Positions 1 through 9,421 are shown, counted from the stretch's first letter. The stretch: 64,000 nt of DNA from Moraxella caviae (GCF_002014985.1 NZ_MUXU01000034.1:77940-141939), one strand, 5' to 3'. Translations and numbers: made by a program. Notes: generated by a model not told the origin, from the letters alone.

Positions 1-70
1 TTTGGCAAATTAAGTGGAGTTTGCGTATAACTTGGCGAAGTTTGCGCCTTATTTCATAACAAATACCACA

Positions 71-1300
71 TCAAGACTGCGCATTTGGCGCATCTGCCAC
101 GTCATCGTCTTGTTCTAATTTTGCGCCCAAGCGCGTCATGCGTCTGTCCATCAGCTGTCTTGCCAAAGTCTGCATATCGTCCACACGGTCAAATTCGTCC
201 ACGATTTCCAGTCCCAAAAGCGTCTCTAGCACGTCTTCTAGGCTGACAAGTCCCTTGACTTCGCCAAATTCGCCCACCGCCAGCGCAATATGCACACGCT
301 CTTTGAGCATCAAATCCAGCAAATCAAACAGCTTCATTTTAGCAAAAACAAAGGTAATATCCCGCTTAAATTTATGGATTGGCGTGTGGATTTCTTGGTT
401 GGCTTTGGCGATGAGTAGGTCTGATTTAAGCACAAAACCTGTGGCATTGTCCAAATCTTCATCAAAAATCGGAAAGCGTGAAAACGGCAATTTTGGGTGA
501 TTGGCAAACACTTCACCTACCGTCATTTTCTCATCAAACGCTGCAACCACCGAACGCGGAGAGACGATGTCTTCTACGTTAATCATGCTAAGCGCCAGTG
601 AATTTTTAATAATGCGTGTTTCAAGCTCGCTCATCTGCCCTGAGCTTTCGCCTGCATTGGCAAGTGCGATGAACTCATGGCGATTAAAGCTGTTTTCGGT
701 ATTACCCTTCGTCAAAAGGCGTGAAATTTTCTCGGCAAACCACACAATCGGCAGCAATACAATGTTAATCGCCTTGACAAAATACGCCACAGGCAAGGCA
801 AATTTACGCCAATAAGTCGTACCCAGCGTTTTTGGAATGATTTCTGTACCAATCAAAATGGCAATCGTCATCACCGCACTAAACACACCAAACCACGCAC
901 TGCCAAACACCACTGCCGCCTGCGCACCTGCACCCAAAGAACCCAGCGTGTGCGCCACGGTGTTTAGCGTCAAGATGGACGAGATGGATTTTTCAATGTT
1001 ATTCACCTTGACATCTTCAAGCATGGCGGCGGTTTTTGGGTCGTCTTCTTTGATGGTGTCAATGTAGCTTGGCGTCATGGTCAAAAGCGTAGCTTCAGAC
1101 ACCGAACACACAAAAGACGCAATCAGCGACAAAGAAATATAAAAAACCAGCAAAATGACGTTAGTGCTTGTTGCCGTACCAGTATTGGCAAAGGCAAGCA
1201 TCGGCACAGCAAGCAAAATACCTGCAATCAAAAGATTTTTGGCGGTGTGATGAGTAGAATTAAGAAAAGATGATGACAAACGCGGTCGGGGACGGGACAT
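71..1300 (-). CDS. CNNM/CBS-domain membrane protein (HlyC/CorC-related)
   Basis: Integral membrane protein of the CNNM (DUF21) family, thought to take part in divalent cation transport. From the chosen ATG it has 409 residues: a first hydrophobic segment at about 20-38, a DUF21 membrane domain with the characteristic SEATLLTM stretch at about 65 and further helices to about 200, then a CBS-domain pair (about 245-365) containing LVSLEDVLETLLG. It ends soon after the CBS pair, so the C-terminal CorC_HlyC transporter-associated domain of longer relatives is absent. The frame extends upstream to 1537, but the extra 79 residues are Cys/Asn/Phe-rich and unlike a membrane leader, so I start at MSRPRPR; an ATG at 1333 is the alternative. 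It is divergent from yajC and shares a region of phased A-tracts with it. The family is clear, the transported ion is not. Confidence 0.85.
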   Translation of the reverse strand: MSRPRPRLSSSFLNSTHHTAKNLLIAGILLAVPMLAFANTGTATSTNVILLVFYISLSLIASFVCSVSEATLLTMTPSYIDTIKEDDPKTAAMLEDVKVNNIEKSISSILTLNTVAHTLGSLGAGAQAAVVFGSAWFGVFSAVMTIAILIGTEIIPKTLGTTYWRKFALPVAYFVKAINIVLLPIVWFAEKISRLLTKGNTENSFNRHEFIALANAGESSGQMSELETRIIKNSLALSMINVEDIVSPRSVVAAFDEKMTVGEVFANHPKLPFSRFPIFDEDLDNATGFVLKSDLLIAKANQEIHTPIHKFKRDITFVFAKMKLFDLLDLMLKERVHIALAVGEFGEVKGLVSLEDVLETLLGLEIVDEFDRVDDMQTLARQLMDRRMTRLGAKLEQDDDVADAPNAQS

Positions 1301-1383
1301 ATAAATAGAAAAATAACCAAAATTAGCTGCCATATTAAGACAAAATGCGCCCAACTGCAAGTAAAGAAATGTTGTGTTGCGTG

Positions 1384-1448
1384 AAAAATTGACAAATTGG
1401 CGTAAAATTGGCGGATTGACGGTAAAATCTGCGCAAATTGCTGAAAAT
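1384..1448. other. Phased A/T tracts (curved DNA) between divergent genes
   Basis: Seven short A/T tracts are centred near 1387, 1396, 1406, 1416, 1426, 1437 and 1446, a mean spacing of about 9.8 bp. Tracts in phase with the helix bend DNA. They lie directly upstream of the yajC -10 element and also upstream of the minus-strand CNNM gene. The positions are read from the sequence; an effect on transcription is inferred. Confidence 0.6.
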
Positions 1449-1449
1449 G

Positions 1450-1458
1450 TGGTATGAT
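1450..1458 (+). promoter_or_regulatory. Extended -10 promoter of yajC-secD-secF
   Basis: TGG followed by TATGAT gives an extended -10 element. No good -35 hexamer sits 16-18 bp upstream, where the phased A-tracts lie instead. The predicted start would leave a leader of about 140 nt before yajC. Confidence 0.45.
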
Positions 1459-1603
1459 ATGCGTTATTTTGCCAAGATGTTTTGCTGGTGGCATGGCAAT
1501 TTTCATTTTCATATAAAGCGCACGCACTGCAAAACACTTACATACTTTTTTAATTTTCACATTTTTCATTGGCTATTTTGGTCATTTATTACGGAGTTTT
1601 ATC

Positions 1604-1933
1604 ATGTTGGAGCTTATCATTCCTGCCGCTCACGCAGCCAGCGGCGCATCACAGCCATCTTTGCTGGGTCAGCTTTTGATTCCTGTGGCGTTTTTTGCGA
1701 TTTTTTATTTTCTTATCATTCGCCCACAATCAAAACGCAACAAACAGCACAAAGCCATGGTAGACAGCTTAGCTGCTGGCAATGAAGTGGTGTTTGCTGG
1801 CGGTTTGATGGGTAAGATTGAAAAGATTGATGGCGACTACGCTGTCATCGCGCTAAACAGCACCAATAAAATCAAAGTTCAGCGTGCCAGCGTAATCAGC
1901 GTATTGCCAGCTGGTACGATTGACAACATCTAA
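1604..1933 (+). CDS. yajC: Preprotein translocase subunit YajC
   Basis: Small inner-membrane subunit that associates with SecD and SecF and assists SecYEG-mediated export. The 109-residue product has one transmembrane helix at about 24-42 (LLIPVAFFAIFYFLII) followed by the family signature RPQSKRNK and a basic cytoplasmic domain ending in a KVQRASVISVLPAG segment. The ATG is preceded by ACGGAG at good spacing. It is the first gene of a yajC-secD-secF cluster, with 126 nt before secD. The queA-tgt pair that often precedes yajC is not present here; a CNNM gene runs away from it instead. Confidence 0.95.
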   Translation: MLELIIPAAHAASGASQPSLLGQLLIPVAFFAIFYFLIIRPQSKRNKQHKAMVDSLAAGNEVVFAGGLMGKIEKIDGDYAVIALNSTNKIKVQRASVISVLPAGTIDNI

Positions 1934-2059
1934 CCCTTTTGCGTCCACTCATCATGATGGACACACACCATTCCCCCAAGCGTATCCAACTGGGTAACGC
2001 TTGGTTTTGTGTTTTTATGCTTGGCGTTTGCTAAGCATTCGTTACCATAAGATACCCCT

Positions 2060-3937
2060 ATGCACTACCCTGCTTGGAAATACATACTTATCGTCGTGGT
2101 GCTTGTCGTGTCTGGCTTATACGCCCTGCCAAATCTGTACCCAGACGAACCTGCGGTACAAATCACAGGCGCAAGCGCAGGCACTGAGCTTACCGAAGAC
2201 GTACTTACTCGGTCTGAAACTCTGCTAGAAAAAGCAGGGCTTTCGTATCATGGCGGCAGCTTTGCCGATAACAGCGCCCTAGTGCGCCTAAGCAATGCCG
2301 AAGATCAGCTAAAAGCCCAAGAAGTATTGCGCCGCGAGCTTGGCGAACAATACGTCGTGGCACTAAACCTAGCCCAAACCACCCCGCAATGGCTAAGAGA
2401 CATTGGCGCAAAACCGATGAAACTTGGTCTGGACTTGCGTGGCGGTGTGCGCTTTGTGCTTGAAGTGGACATGGCAAAAGCCCTAGAGCAACGCCTTGGC
2501 ACCGCAAGCCAAGACGCTCGCCGTGCGCTGCGTGCTGAGCAGATTGCCGTAAAAAGCCTGCGCACCACCGAAAGCGGCATGATGCTGATTTTTAACAACC
2601 AAGACGCTCGCAATCGCGCCCAAAACGTACTACAAAACGCCATGGGCATGGATTTTAGTTTGCGTCCACTGGCAGCACAAGAAGGCGCAGCGCTTGAGCT
2701 GACGTATACCGAAGCCAAACTTGCCGAAATCAACGAATACGCCGTTGGACAAAACTTGACCACCTTGCGTAACCGTATCAGCGAACTTGGCGTGGCAGAA
2801 GCCTTGGTGCAATCACAAGGCGCAAACCGCATTGTTGTGGAATTGCCGGGCGTACAAGACACCGCCGAAGCCAAGCGTGTTCTTGGGCGCACCGCAAACC
2901 TAGAATTTCGTATGGTGAGCGACAATGCCGACACCTTCACAGGCGGCATCGCACCTGCTGGCAGCGAAGCCTTTCCTTTTGGCACGCTTGACGGCCCACA
3001 AATTCTACTAAATCGCCAAGCCATCGTAACGGGCGAAAAAGTGCAAGGCGCACAAGCTGGCGTGGACGAAAATGGCCGCCCGCAAGTATCCATCACGCTT
3101 GATACATCTGGCGGCCGCCTAATGCAAAACGCCACGCGTACTGCGGTTGGTAAACAAATGGCGGTGCTGTTCATTGAAAATAAGCAGCGTGTGAGCTATG
3201 AAGAAGACCCAGCCACAGGCGAGCTGACCGAAGTGCGTACGCCTTATACCGAAACACGCGTGATTAACCGCGCCACCATTCAAGCGGTGCTAGGCTCACA
3301 ATTTCAAATCACGGGGCTTGACAGTGAAGCTGAAGCCAGCGAACTTGCGTTGCTTTTGCGTTCTGGCGCACTTGCCGCTCCGATGTACTTTGTAGAAGAG
3401 CGCACCATCGGCCCATCGCTTGGTCAAGAAAACATTGACAAAGGCCTATTCTCAACGCAAGTGGGCTATCTTTTGGTGTTCTTGTGGATGATTGTGTTTT
3501 ATCGTGTGTTTGGCTTGATTGCCAACATCGCCCTAGCACTAAACGTCATCATCATGACCGCCATCATGTCAATCATCGGCTCGTCTTTGACCTTGCCGGG
3601 CATTGCAGGTATCGTACTGACCATCGGTATGGCAGTGGACGCAAACGTGCTGATTTTTGAGCGTATCCGTGAAGAGCTTGCCAATGGCGCGCGTGCCAAA
3701 TCGGCGATTGTGGCAGGTTTTGACCGTGCCTTTAGCTCGATTTTTGACGCAAACATCACTACCTTACTGGTGGCGTTTATCCTATTTGCCATCGGCACAG
3801 GCCCAATCAAAGGCTTTGCAGTTACCTTGGCAATCGGTATTGTTACATCGCTATTCACCGCGATTGTTGTTACTCGTGCGCTGATTCAGCTTTGGTACGG
3901 AAATCGCAAAAATCTCACCAAACTTAGTATCGGTTAG
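2060..3937 (+). CDS. secD: Protein translocase subunit SecD
   Basis: SecD uses the proton-motive force, together with SecF, to complete export of proteins that have been threaded through SecYEG. The 625 residues show an N-terminal membrane helix (about 7-25), a large periplasmic domain with the D1 motif GLDLRGGVRF at about 122, and a C-terminal RND-type block of five helices (about 455-610) containing the D5/D6 motifs TIGMAVDANVLIFERIREEL near 515-534. Length is normal for the family. It is followed 8 nt later by secF, so the two are surely cotranscribed and probably translationally coupled. Confidence 0.97.
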   Translation: MHYPAWKYILIVVVLVVSGLYALPNLYPDEPAVQITGASAGTELTEDVLTRSETLLEKAGLSYHGGSFADNSALVRLSNAEDQLKAQEVLRRELGEQYVVALNLAQTTPQWLRDIGAKPMKLGLDLRGGVRFVLEVDMAKALEQRLGTASQDARRALRAEQIAVKSLRTTESGMMLIFNNQDARNRAQNVLQNAMGMDFSLRPLAAQEGAALELTYTEAKLAEINEYAVGQNLTTLRNRISELGVAEALVQSQGANRIVVELPGVQDTAEAKRVLGRTANLEFRMVSDNADTFTGGIAPAGSEAFPFGTLDGPQILLNRQAIVTGEKVQGAQAGVDENGRPQVSITLDTSGGRLMQNATRTAVGKQMAVLFIENKQRVSYEEDPATGELTEVRTPYTETRVINRATIQAVLGSQFQITGLDSEAEASELALLLRSGALAAPMYFVEERTIGPSLGQENIDKGLFSTQVGYLLVFLWMIVFYRVFGLIANIALALNVIIMTAIMSIIGSSLTLPGIAGIVLTIGMAVDANVLIFERIREELANGARAKSAIVAGFDRAFSSIFDANITTLLVAFILFAIGTGPIKGFAVTLAIGIVTSLFTAIVVTRALIQLWYGNRKNLTKLSIG

Positions 3938-3945
3938 GAGTTGCT

Positions 3946-5100
3946 ATGACAGAACATAATTCAAATGACGCTCGCACTCATGCCGATGGCACGCCGTTAA
4001 GTGAGCGTGAGCTGCGCCGCCGCAAAGGCCCGCGCCGTGATGGTAAAGGCAGTAATGCCCAAGCCAACGAAGCGGCTTTGGCAGACAGCGACATCATCGC
4101 CCAAAGTGATGAAGCTACCGAAAAAGAAGGTGGCGTGAAGCTGATTGCCAATCAGCGCATCATTCCATTCATGAGCTTTGCCAAGCCGATGATGGGCATT
4201 TCTATTGCACTTATCTTAGCGGGCATCATCGCTTTTGTGGTAAATGGGCTAAACTTGGGGCTTGATTTTACTGGCGGTGTGTCAGCGGACGTGCGCTATG
4301 AATCGCCTGTGGAGCAAACCCAAGTGGTGTCTGCGCTGGCAGAAGATGGCTTTACGGACGCTGTGGTGCAGTATCTTGGCACACGCCAAGAGCTTTTGGT
4401 GCGCTTGCCGCCACAAGACCGAGACGCTGAGACGCTGGCGCAAAGCCTAAGTGAATCTTTGGATTTGCCAAACAACCCTGCCAACGTGGACAACATCAAC
4501 ATCATCGGCTCGCAAGTGGGTAACGAAATTTACCTAAATTCTTTGCTGGCGTTGTCGGTGGCACTTGGTATGATGATGCTGTACATCGGTCTGCGTTTTC
4601 AGTTCAAACTGGCTCTAGGCGGCGTATTGGCGCTGTTTCATGACGTGGTTGTCGTGGTGGGTATGTTTGCCATTTTTGGCTGGCCGTTTGACTTGACGGT
4701 GCTAGCAGCCGTGCTGGCGTTGATTGGTTATTCTATCAACGACACCATCGTTGTTTATGACCGTATCCGTGAAAACTTTCGCCGTGTGCGTGGTTTATCG
4801 CCTGTGCAAGTCATCAACCTTTCACAAACCGAAACGCTGCGCCGTACTTTTATGACGGTGGGTACGGTGTTTGTGGTGGTGGTCGCCATGATGTTCCTAG
4901 GCGGTGATGGTCTGTACTGGTTCTCGGTAGCGCTGTTTATTGGTTTGATTGCAGGGACGTACTCGTCTGTGTACATCGCCAGTGTCGTGCCGCTGTGGCT
5001 GGGATTATCGCGCGATGATTTCGTGGTGAAAATCAAGCCAGAATTTGAAGAAGAAGTCGTGGTTTTTGCCGACCCAGAGTTACAAAACGCCAAAGACTGA
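3946..5100 (+). CDS. secF: Protein translocase subunit SecF
   Basis: Partner of SecD in the Sec accessory complex. Its 384 residues begin with about 65 charged, probably cytoplasmic residues (RRRKGPRRDGKG), longer than in E. coli SecF. A first transmembrane helix follows (about 80-98), then the GLDFTGGVSADV signature, a periplasmic domain and five helices with GYSINDTIVVYDRIREN at about 264-280. A good terminator lies immediately downstream, marking the end of the operon. Confidence 0.97.
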   Translation: MTEHNSNDARTHADGTPLSERELRRRKGPRRDGKGSNAQANEAALADSDIIAQSDEATEKEGGVKLIANQRIIPFMSFAKPMMGISIALILAGIIAFVVNGLNLGLDFTGGVSADVRYESPVEQTQVVSALAEDGFTDAVVQYLGTRQELLVRLPPQDRDAETLAQSLSESLDLPNNPANVDNINIIGSQVGNEIYLNSLLALSVALGMMMLYIGLRFQFKLALGGVLALFHDVVVVVGMFAIFGWPFDLTVLAAVLALIGYSINDTIVVYDRIRENFRRVRGLSPVQVINLSQTETLRRTFMTVGTVFVVVVAMMFLGGDGLYWFSVALFIGLIAGTYSSVYIASVVPLWLGLSRDDFVVKIKPEFEEEVVVFADPELQNAKD

Positions 5101-5124
5101 TTTTTCAATTCAACGCAAACACAA

Positions 5125-5158
5125 ACAAGCTCAAAATCATTTTTGGGCTTGTTTTTTT
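5125..5158 (+). terminator. Intrinsic terminator after secF
   Basis: ACAAGCTCAAAA pairs with TTTTGGGCTTGT (one wobble pair) across a short loop and is followed by a run of T. It ends the yajC-secD-secF unit 24 nt after the secF stop. Confidence 0.85.
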
Positions 5159-5231
5159 ATGAATAAAAGAAAACCATCTTGGCAAAATTTACATTTTTGT
5201 GGCGTATTCCCTAGCCCAATACTTGTAAATC

Positions 5232-5240
5232 TGTTATGCT
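5232..5240 (+). promoter_or_regulatory. Possible extended -10 of the EamA gene
   Basis: TGT followed by TATGCT lies 50 nt upstream of the transporter start codon. It matches the extended -10 style seen at other genes in the window; the last half of the hexamer is poor. Confidence 0.3.
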
Positions 5241-5290
5241 TACGTCTTTATCTCAATTCATTTTGAAATTAGCCACCGATTGCGCTTGCC

Positions 5291-6202
5291 ATGAAATTTT
5301 TTCACCGCCTGCCCGCCACCACTCAAGGCTATCCGCTCATCGTTTTTACCATGTGCGTTTGGGGCAGTTTTAGCTTACTGTCTCGCCTAAATGTGCGCTG
5401 GCAAATCGCTGCGTGGGACGTGATTGCCATGCGTTTTGCCATCGCTGCCTTGGTGCTGCTGCCTGTGCTATGCTACCAAAAACAGTGGCGATTTTTGTTC
5501 AGTTATAAGGCGGTGGTGCTGGCGTTGGTCGGTGGCGTGGGTTACAGCTGTCTTGTATACAGTGCGTTTTTGCTTGCGCCTGTGGTGCATGGCGCGGTGT
5601 TTTTAAATGGCATGATTCCTGTAGCAACCGCCCTTTTATCGGCGCTATTTTTTCGGCAAAAACCAGACACCAACACCAAAATCGCCCTATACATCATCAT
5701 CGCCACACTCATTGCCATGCTGATGATGATTGCTTTTGGTGCTGGCGGCAGTTTTGGTTTGGGTGATGCGATTTTTGCGTTCAGTGCGTTTTGTTGGGCG
5801 GCATTTGGCTTGTTGCTGCGTGCTTGGCAATTTAGCGCATGGCAAACAATGTGCTGCACGGCGATTTGGTCGGCGGCGCTGTATTTGCCGGTGTATTTTG
5901 GCGTGATTGGCTTTTCATCGCCCAATGCCAGCCTTGCCCACCTTGCTTTTCAAGGATTTTTTCACAGCATCGTGGTGATGATTATTGCCACCATCACTTA
6001 CGCCTTGGCAGTGGCAAGACTTGGCGCATTTTTCGCTGGCGGACTGGCTTCACTTGCGCCTTTTATTGCCGCCATTTTAGCTGTGCCGCTCTTGGGCGAG
6101 CCGCTTAGTGGCGTCATGCTGCTTGGGCTGATTGGCATGGGACTTGGTACGGTGCAGCCTTGGCGCTGGCTTAAAGGCGTGGGCGCAAAATTTGGCAAAT
6201 AA
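5291..6202 (+). CDS. EamA/DMT-family membrane transporter
   Basis: Predicted metabolite exporter of the drug/metabolite transporter superfamily. The 303 residues form about ten hydrophobic segments arranged as two EamA repeats (about 15-145 and 155-295), starting with YPLIVFTMCVWGSFSLL. The conserved proline-containing helix ends (ASLAPFIAAILAVPLLGEP) are visible in the second repeat. It stands alone between the secF terminator and the LOG gene. The family is confident; the substrate cannot be predicted from sequence. Confidence 0.85.
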   Translation: MKFFHRLPATTQGYPLIVFTMCVWGSFSLLSRLNVRWQIAAWDVIAMRFAIAALVLLPVLCYQKQWRFLFSYKAVVLALVGGVGYSCLVYSAFLLAPVVHGAVFLNGMIPVATALLSALFFRQKPDTNTKIALYIIIATLIAMLMMIAFGAGGSFGLGDAIFAFSAFCWAAFGLLLRAWQFSAWQTMCCTAIWSAALYLPVYFGVIGFSSPNASLAHLAFQGFFHSIVVMIIATITYALAVARLGAFFAGGLASLAPFIAAILAVPLLGEPLSGVMLLGLIGMGLGTVQPWRWLKGVGAKFGK

Positions 6203-6374
6203 CGCACTGATTCGATTTGGCTTTATCGGCTTAATCTACCAACAAACCCAAATTCATTGCAAGCATAAAGCACAGACAATTTCTTTTCTTTGTAGATACC
6301 ATCTTTAAAAGTAACAAATTCATCAAAAATCACCCTAAAAACACACCACAAACACTCACAAATAAGGAAAACAC

Positions 6375-7028
6375 ATGAACGCACAAAACCCAAACACCCT
6401 AAAAAGCATCGCCGTCTATTGCGGTTCAAACTTAGGCGCGCGCCCAGAATATCACAAAGCCGCCCAACAAATGGGACAAGCCCTAGCACAGCGTGATATG
6501 CGCTTGGTTTATGGTGGCGGCAATATCGGGCTGATGGGTACAGTTGCTGACACCGTGCTTGAGCAAGGCGGTGAAGTGGTGGGCGTGATTCCTACGTTTT
6601 TGGTAGAAAAAGAAGTGGCACATCAAGGACTTAGCGAGCTGATTGAAACTACAGACATGGCAACACGCAAATACAAAATGATTGAGCTTGCGGACGGTTT
6701 TATCGCTTTGGCAGGCGGTCTTGGCACTTTTGAAGAGCTGTACGAAGTGCTGTCGCTTGCCCAGCTGCGCCTGCACGCCAAGCCCATCGGTGTGCTGAAC
6801 ACCCACGGATTTTTTGACCCTGTCATCGCCACGCTGCAAAAGGCGGCGGACGAAGGCTTTATGCCGCACGCCAATTTATCGCTTTTGTGCGTGTCTGACG
6901 ACCCTGATGAGCTGCTTGAGATGATGGCGAATTATCGCTTCATTGACGCACCCAAATGGACACGCCCAACGTGGCTTGATACATCGCCAGAAAAAGCCTT
7001 GCACCACACGCCAAAATCGCAGCTTTAA
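6375..7028 (+). CDS. LOG family protein (TIGR00730 Rossmann fold)
   Basis: Probable nucleoside 5'-monophosphate phosphoribohydrolase of the lysine-decarboxylase-like LOG family. Members cleave the N-glycosidic bond of nucleotides or cytokinin nucleotides. The 217 residues carry the N-terminal VYCGSNLGARPEY element, the glycine loop VYGGGNIGLMG near 54, the arginine-containing MATRKYKM segment, and the family motif GGLGTFEELYEV at about 115, which includes the catalytic Glu. The family label lysine decarboxylase is historical and not implied here. A terminator 53 nt downstream closes the unit. Confidence 0.9.
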   Translation: MNAQNPNTLKSIAVYCGSNLGARPEYHKAAQQMGQALAQRDMRLVYGGGNIGLMGTVADTVLEQGGEVVGVIPTFLVEKEVAHQGLSELIETTDMATRKYKMIELADGFIALAGGLGTFEELYEVLSLAQLRLHAKPIGVLNTHGFFDPVIATLQKAADEGFMPHANLSLLCVSDDPDELLEMMANYRFIDAPKWTRPTWLDTSPEKALHHTPKSQL

Positions 7029-7080
7029 TTAAGCGCCAAACTTTTGTTCGCTCTATTTTCCACCCACCCAACAAATCCGC

Positions 7081-7110
7081 ACCGCTCAATGTTCGGTTGG
7101 GCGGTTTTTT
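7081..7110 (+). terminator. Intrinsic terminator after the LOG gene
   Basis: ACCGCTCAA pairs with TTGGGCGGT (one wobble) around a 7-nt loop and runs into six T residues. It separates the LOG gene from the accBC control region. Confidence 0.85.
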
Positions 7111-7137
7111 AGCGCGGTTTTGCTGATTTTTTACATG

Positions 7138-7258
7138 AATTTTAGGCAGATTTTGAGTAGTTTTTGGCAGCTTTTGCACAAAATTTCCGCAATTTTGGCA
7201 TGAATTTGCGTAAAATTGAGCAATTTTCGTGAAAATTTGTAAAATTTGTCAAAAAATT
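7138..7258. other. Twelve helically phased A/T tracts upstream of accBC (curved DNA)
   Basis: Twelve A/T tracts of 4-8 bp are centred at about 7140, 7152, 7163, 7173, 7183, 7193, 7205, 7214, 7224, 7235, 7244 and 7254. The mean spacing is 10.4 bp, matching the helical repeat. Such phasing produces strong intrinsic curvature. The array ends about 135 bp upstream of the predicted accBC promoter. This accounts for most of the gene-free stretch 7111-7390. Confidence 0.75.
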
Positions 7259-7391
7259 ACTTGCAATAAAATAAAACGAATGTACACTATAAGCATTAAA
7301 ATTTTGCCCAACAATTATTCAGTAAACGACCTAAAATTGCCAGCCGTGTCAAAATTTATCCTGAAATTTAGCACGGATACAATTTAAAGAT

Positions 7392-7419
7392 TTGGTTTGT
7401 TGCAAAAATTTGTTACAAT
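7392..7419 (+). promoter_or_regulatory. Promoter of accB-accC
   Basis: TTGGTT at 7392-7397, a 16-bp spacer and TACAAT at 7414-7419, with the extended -10 TGT at 7411-7413. The start site would lie near 7426, giving an accB leader of about 100 nt that contains an imperfect hairpin around 7435-7460. A weaker TTGCAA/TACACT pair lies at 7261-7288. Confidence 0.6.
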
Positions 7420-7524
7420 ATGCAAAAGATGTACGCCCATCGTATCACTGATGGTGTTGGCATATTTGCACAAGCCAAGCTGGGCAATTCATCAAACTAA
7501 ACTTAATCAACAAAAGGTGATGGC

Positions 7525-7953
7525 ATGGACATCAAAAAAATTCGTGAACTTATTGACCTAATGGAAGAAAAAGACCTCGTAAATTTAGAATACGGGCATG
7601 ACGACAATTACGTCAATCTGACACGCAATGTCGCTGTACAGACCATCGCTGCGCCTGCTGCCGTTGCTGCCGCGCCAGTTGCTGCTGCCAGTGCGCCTGC
7701 CGCTGCTAAGCCAAGCGGCAAGGTGGAGACATCGCCAATGGTGGGCGTGTTTTATTCTGCGCCAAGTCCAAATGATCCGCCATTTGTTAAAGTTGGTCAA
7801 AAAGTGCAAGCAGGCGATCAGCTGGGCATCATTGAAGCGATGAAAATCATGAATCCACTAGAAGCCACTCAAAGCGGCATCATTGAAGAAATCCTAGTTA
7901 ATAATGCTGACGTGGTACAATTTGGACAGCCTGTGATTCGTTATAAAGCCTGA
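7525..7953 (+). CDS. accB: Biotin carboxyl carrier protein of acetyl-CoA carboxylase
   Basis: Carries biotin between the biotin carboxylase and carboxyltransferase parts of acetyl-CoA carboxylase, the first committed step of fatty acid synthesis. The 142 residues comprise an N-terminal dimerisation segment (1-37), an Ala/Pro-rich flexible linker (about 40-65) and the biotinyl domain (about 68-142) with EAMKIMN, where Lys107 is the biotinylation site. The linker is shorter than in E. coli. AAAGGTG provides the ribosome binding site. accC starts 11 nt downstream, the usual arrangement that keeps the two subunits balanced. Confidence 0.97.
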   Translation: MDIKKIRELIDLMEEKDLVNLEYGHDDNYVNLTRNVAVQTIAAPAAVAAAPVAAASAPAAAKPSGKVETSPMVGVFYSAPSPNDPPFVKVGQKVQAGDQLGIIEAMKIMNPLEATQSGIIEEILVNNADVVQFGQPVIRYKA

Positions 7954-7964
7954 TAGGATTTGCC

Positions 7965-9320
7965 ATGATTAAAAAGCTACTGATCGCCAACCGTGGCGAG
8001 ATTGCCTTGCGCATCGTGCGTGCGTGTAAGCAGCTGGGCATTTCCACGGTGGGTGTGTACTCTACCGCTGACAAAGACCTAATGCATTTGCGTTTTGTAG
8101 ATGAAGCGGTGTGCATTGGCAATGCGCCATCCAGCCAAAGCTATTTGGACGTGAATAAAATCCTTGCCGCTGCCGAAGTAACGGGCGCAGACGCCATCCA
8201 CCCCGGTTATGGGTTTTTGTCCGAAAATGCCGATTTTGCTGAAAAAGTAGAAGAAGCGGGCTTGACTTTTGTTGGGCCGCACGCTGACCACATTCGCCTG
8301 ATGGGCAATAAAGTTTCGGCAATTAACGCCATGAAAAAAGCAGGCGTACCAACCGTTCCGGGTTCTGTAGGCGCAATCACCCTGCACAATGCCGAAGAAC
8401 AAGCCAAACAAATCGGCTTTCCGCTGATTGTCAAGGCGGCAGCTGGCGGTGGCGGTCGTGGTATGCGTGTGGTAGAACGCTTTGAAGAGCTGATCAACCA
8501 AGTGCAAGCCGCCAAAGCCGAAGCCGAAAGCGCCTTTGGTGATGACACTGTGTACATGGAGCGTTTTTTGAAAAATCCACGCCATGTGGAAGTGCAAGTC
8601 CTAGGCGATGGCAACGGCAATGCACTGCATTTGTTTGATCGTGATTGCTCATTACAACGCCGCCATCAAAAAGTGCTGGAAGAAGCACCTGCTCCCGGCA
8701 TTCCAGACGACATTCGCCAGCCGATTTTGGATGCGTGCGTGCGTGCGTGTGAACAAATCAAATATCGTGGCGCAGGGACGTTTGAGTTTTTATACGAAGA
8801 CGGTCAGTTTTTCTTTATTGAGATGAACACGCGTGTGCAGGTGGAACACCCTGTTACCGAGATGATTACTGGCATTGACATCGTGGTGGAGCAGCTAAAA
8901 ATCGCCGCTGGCTATGGGCTAAGCTACCATCAAGACGAAATCACCATTCGTGGACACGCCATCGAATGCCGTATCAATGCTGAAGATCCTAAGACTTTCA
9001 TGCCTTGTCCGGGTCGCATTGATAATCTATTCACACCGAGCGGCTGTGGCGTGCGTTTTGATTCGCATTTGTATCAAGGCTACACCATTCCAAGCTATTA
9101 TGATTCGCTGATTGGCAAGCTGATTTGTCATGCGCAAACACGCCGCCAAGCGGTCGCTAAGACGCTGAACGCATTGGACGAGCTGGTGATTGAAGGCATT
9201 AAGACCAACATTCCGCTGCACCGTGATGTGATTTTACAAGATGAAGCCTTTGTCAATGAAGCACAAAACATTCATTATCTTGAAGAACATTTACTTTCTG
9301 GCAATGGTAAAAAACACTGA
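7965..9320 (+). CDS. accC: Biotin carboxylase subunit of acetyl-CoA carboxylase
   Basis: ATP-dependent carboxylation of the biotin on AccB with bicarbonate. The 451 residues are full length. They show the N-terminal biotin carboxylase domain ([19 protein letters not shown]), the ATP-grasp glycine loop [10 protein letters not shown] near 162-171, the metal/bicarbonate motif [14 protein letters not shown] near 286-299, and the C-terminal domain with [14 protein letters not shown]. It is cotranscribed with accB and followed by a strong terminator. Confidence 0.97.
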   Translation: MIKKLLIANRGEIALRIVRACKQLGISTVGVYSTADKDLMHLRFVDEAVCIGNAPSSQSYLDVNKILAAAEVTGADAIHPGYGFLSENADFAEKVEEAGLTFVGPHADHIRLMGNKVSAINAMKKAGVPTVPGSVGAITLHNAEEQAKQIGFPLIVKAAAGGGGRGMRVVERFEELINQVQAAKAEAESAFGDDTVYMERFLKNPRHVEVQVLGDGNGNALHLFDRDCSLQRRHQKVLEEAPAPGIPDDIRQPILDACVRACEQIKYRGAGTFEFLYEDGQFFFIEMNTRVQVEHPVTEMITGIDIVVEQLKIAAGYGLSYHQDEITIRGHAIECRINAEDPKTFMPCPGRIDNLFTPSGCGVRFDSHLYQGYTIPSYYDSLIGKLICHAQTRRQAVAKTLNALDELVIEGIKTNIPLHRDVILQDEAFVNEAQNIHYLEEHLLSGNGKKH

Positions 9321-9340
9321 TTTTGTGATTTAATTGCGGT

Positions 9341-9374
9341 AAAAATAAGACGCTCAAGTGGCGTCTTATTTTTG
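9341..9374. terminator. Bidirectional terminator after accC
   Basis: AAATAAGACGC and GCGTCTTATTT form a perfect 11-bp stem around a 7-nt loop, with T-runs on both strands. It terminates accBC and could also end any minus-strand transcript from the 9.4-9.6 kb region. Confidence 0.9.
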
Positions 9375-9421
9375 CGTTTAAAACTTTGTTTTGCGCTGAT
9401 TTTATGCACTAAAATACACAG

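Noticed and set aside
2305..3174. Long open frame antisense to secD (289 codons)
   Set aside because: It lies entirely inside secD, has Ser/Arg/Pro-rich translation typical of reverse-strand shadows and no ribosome binding site. secD itself is unmistakable.
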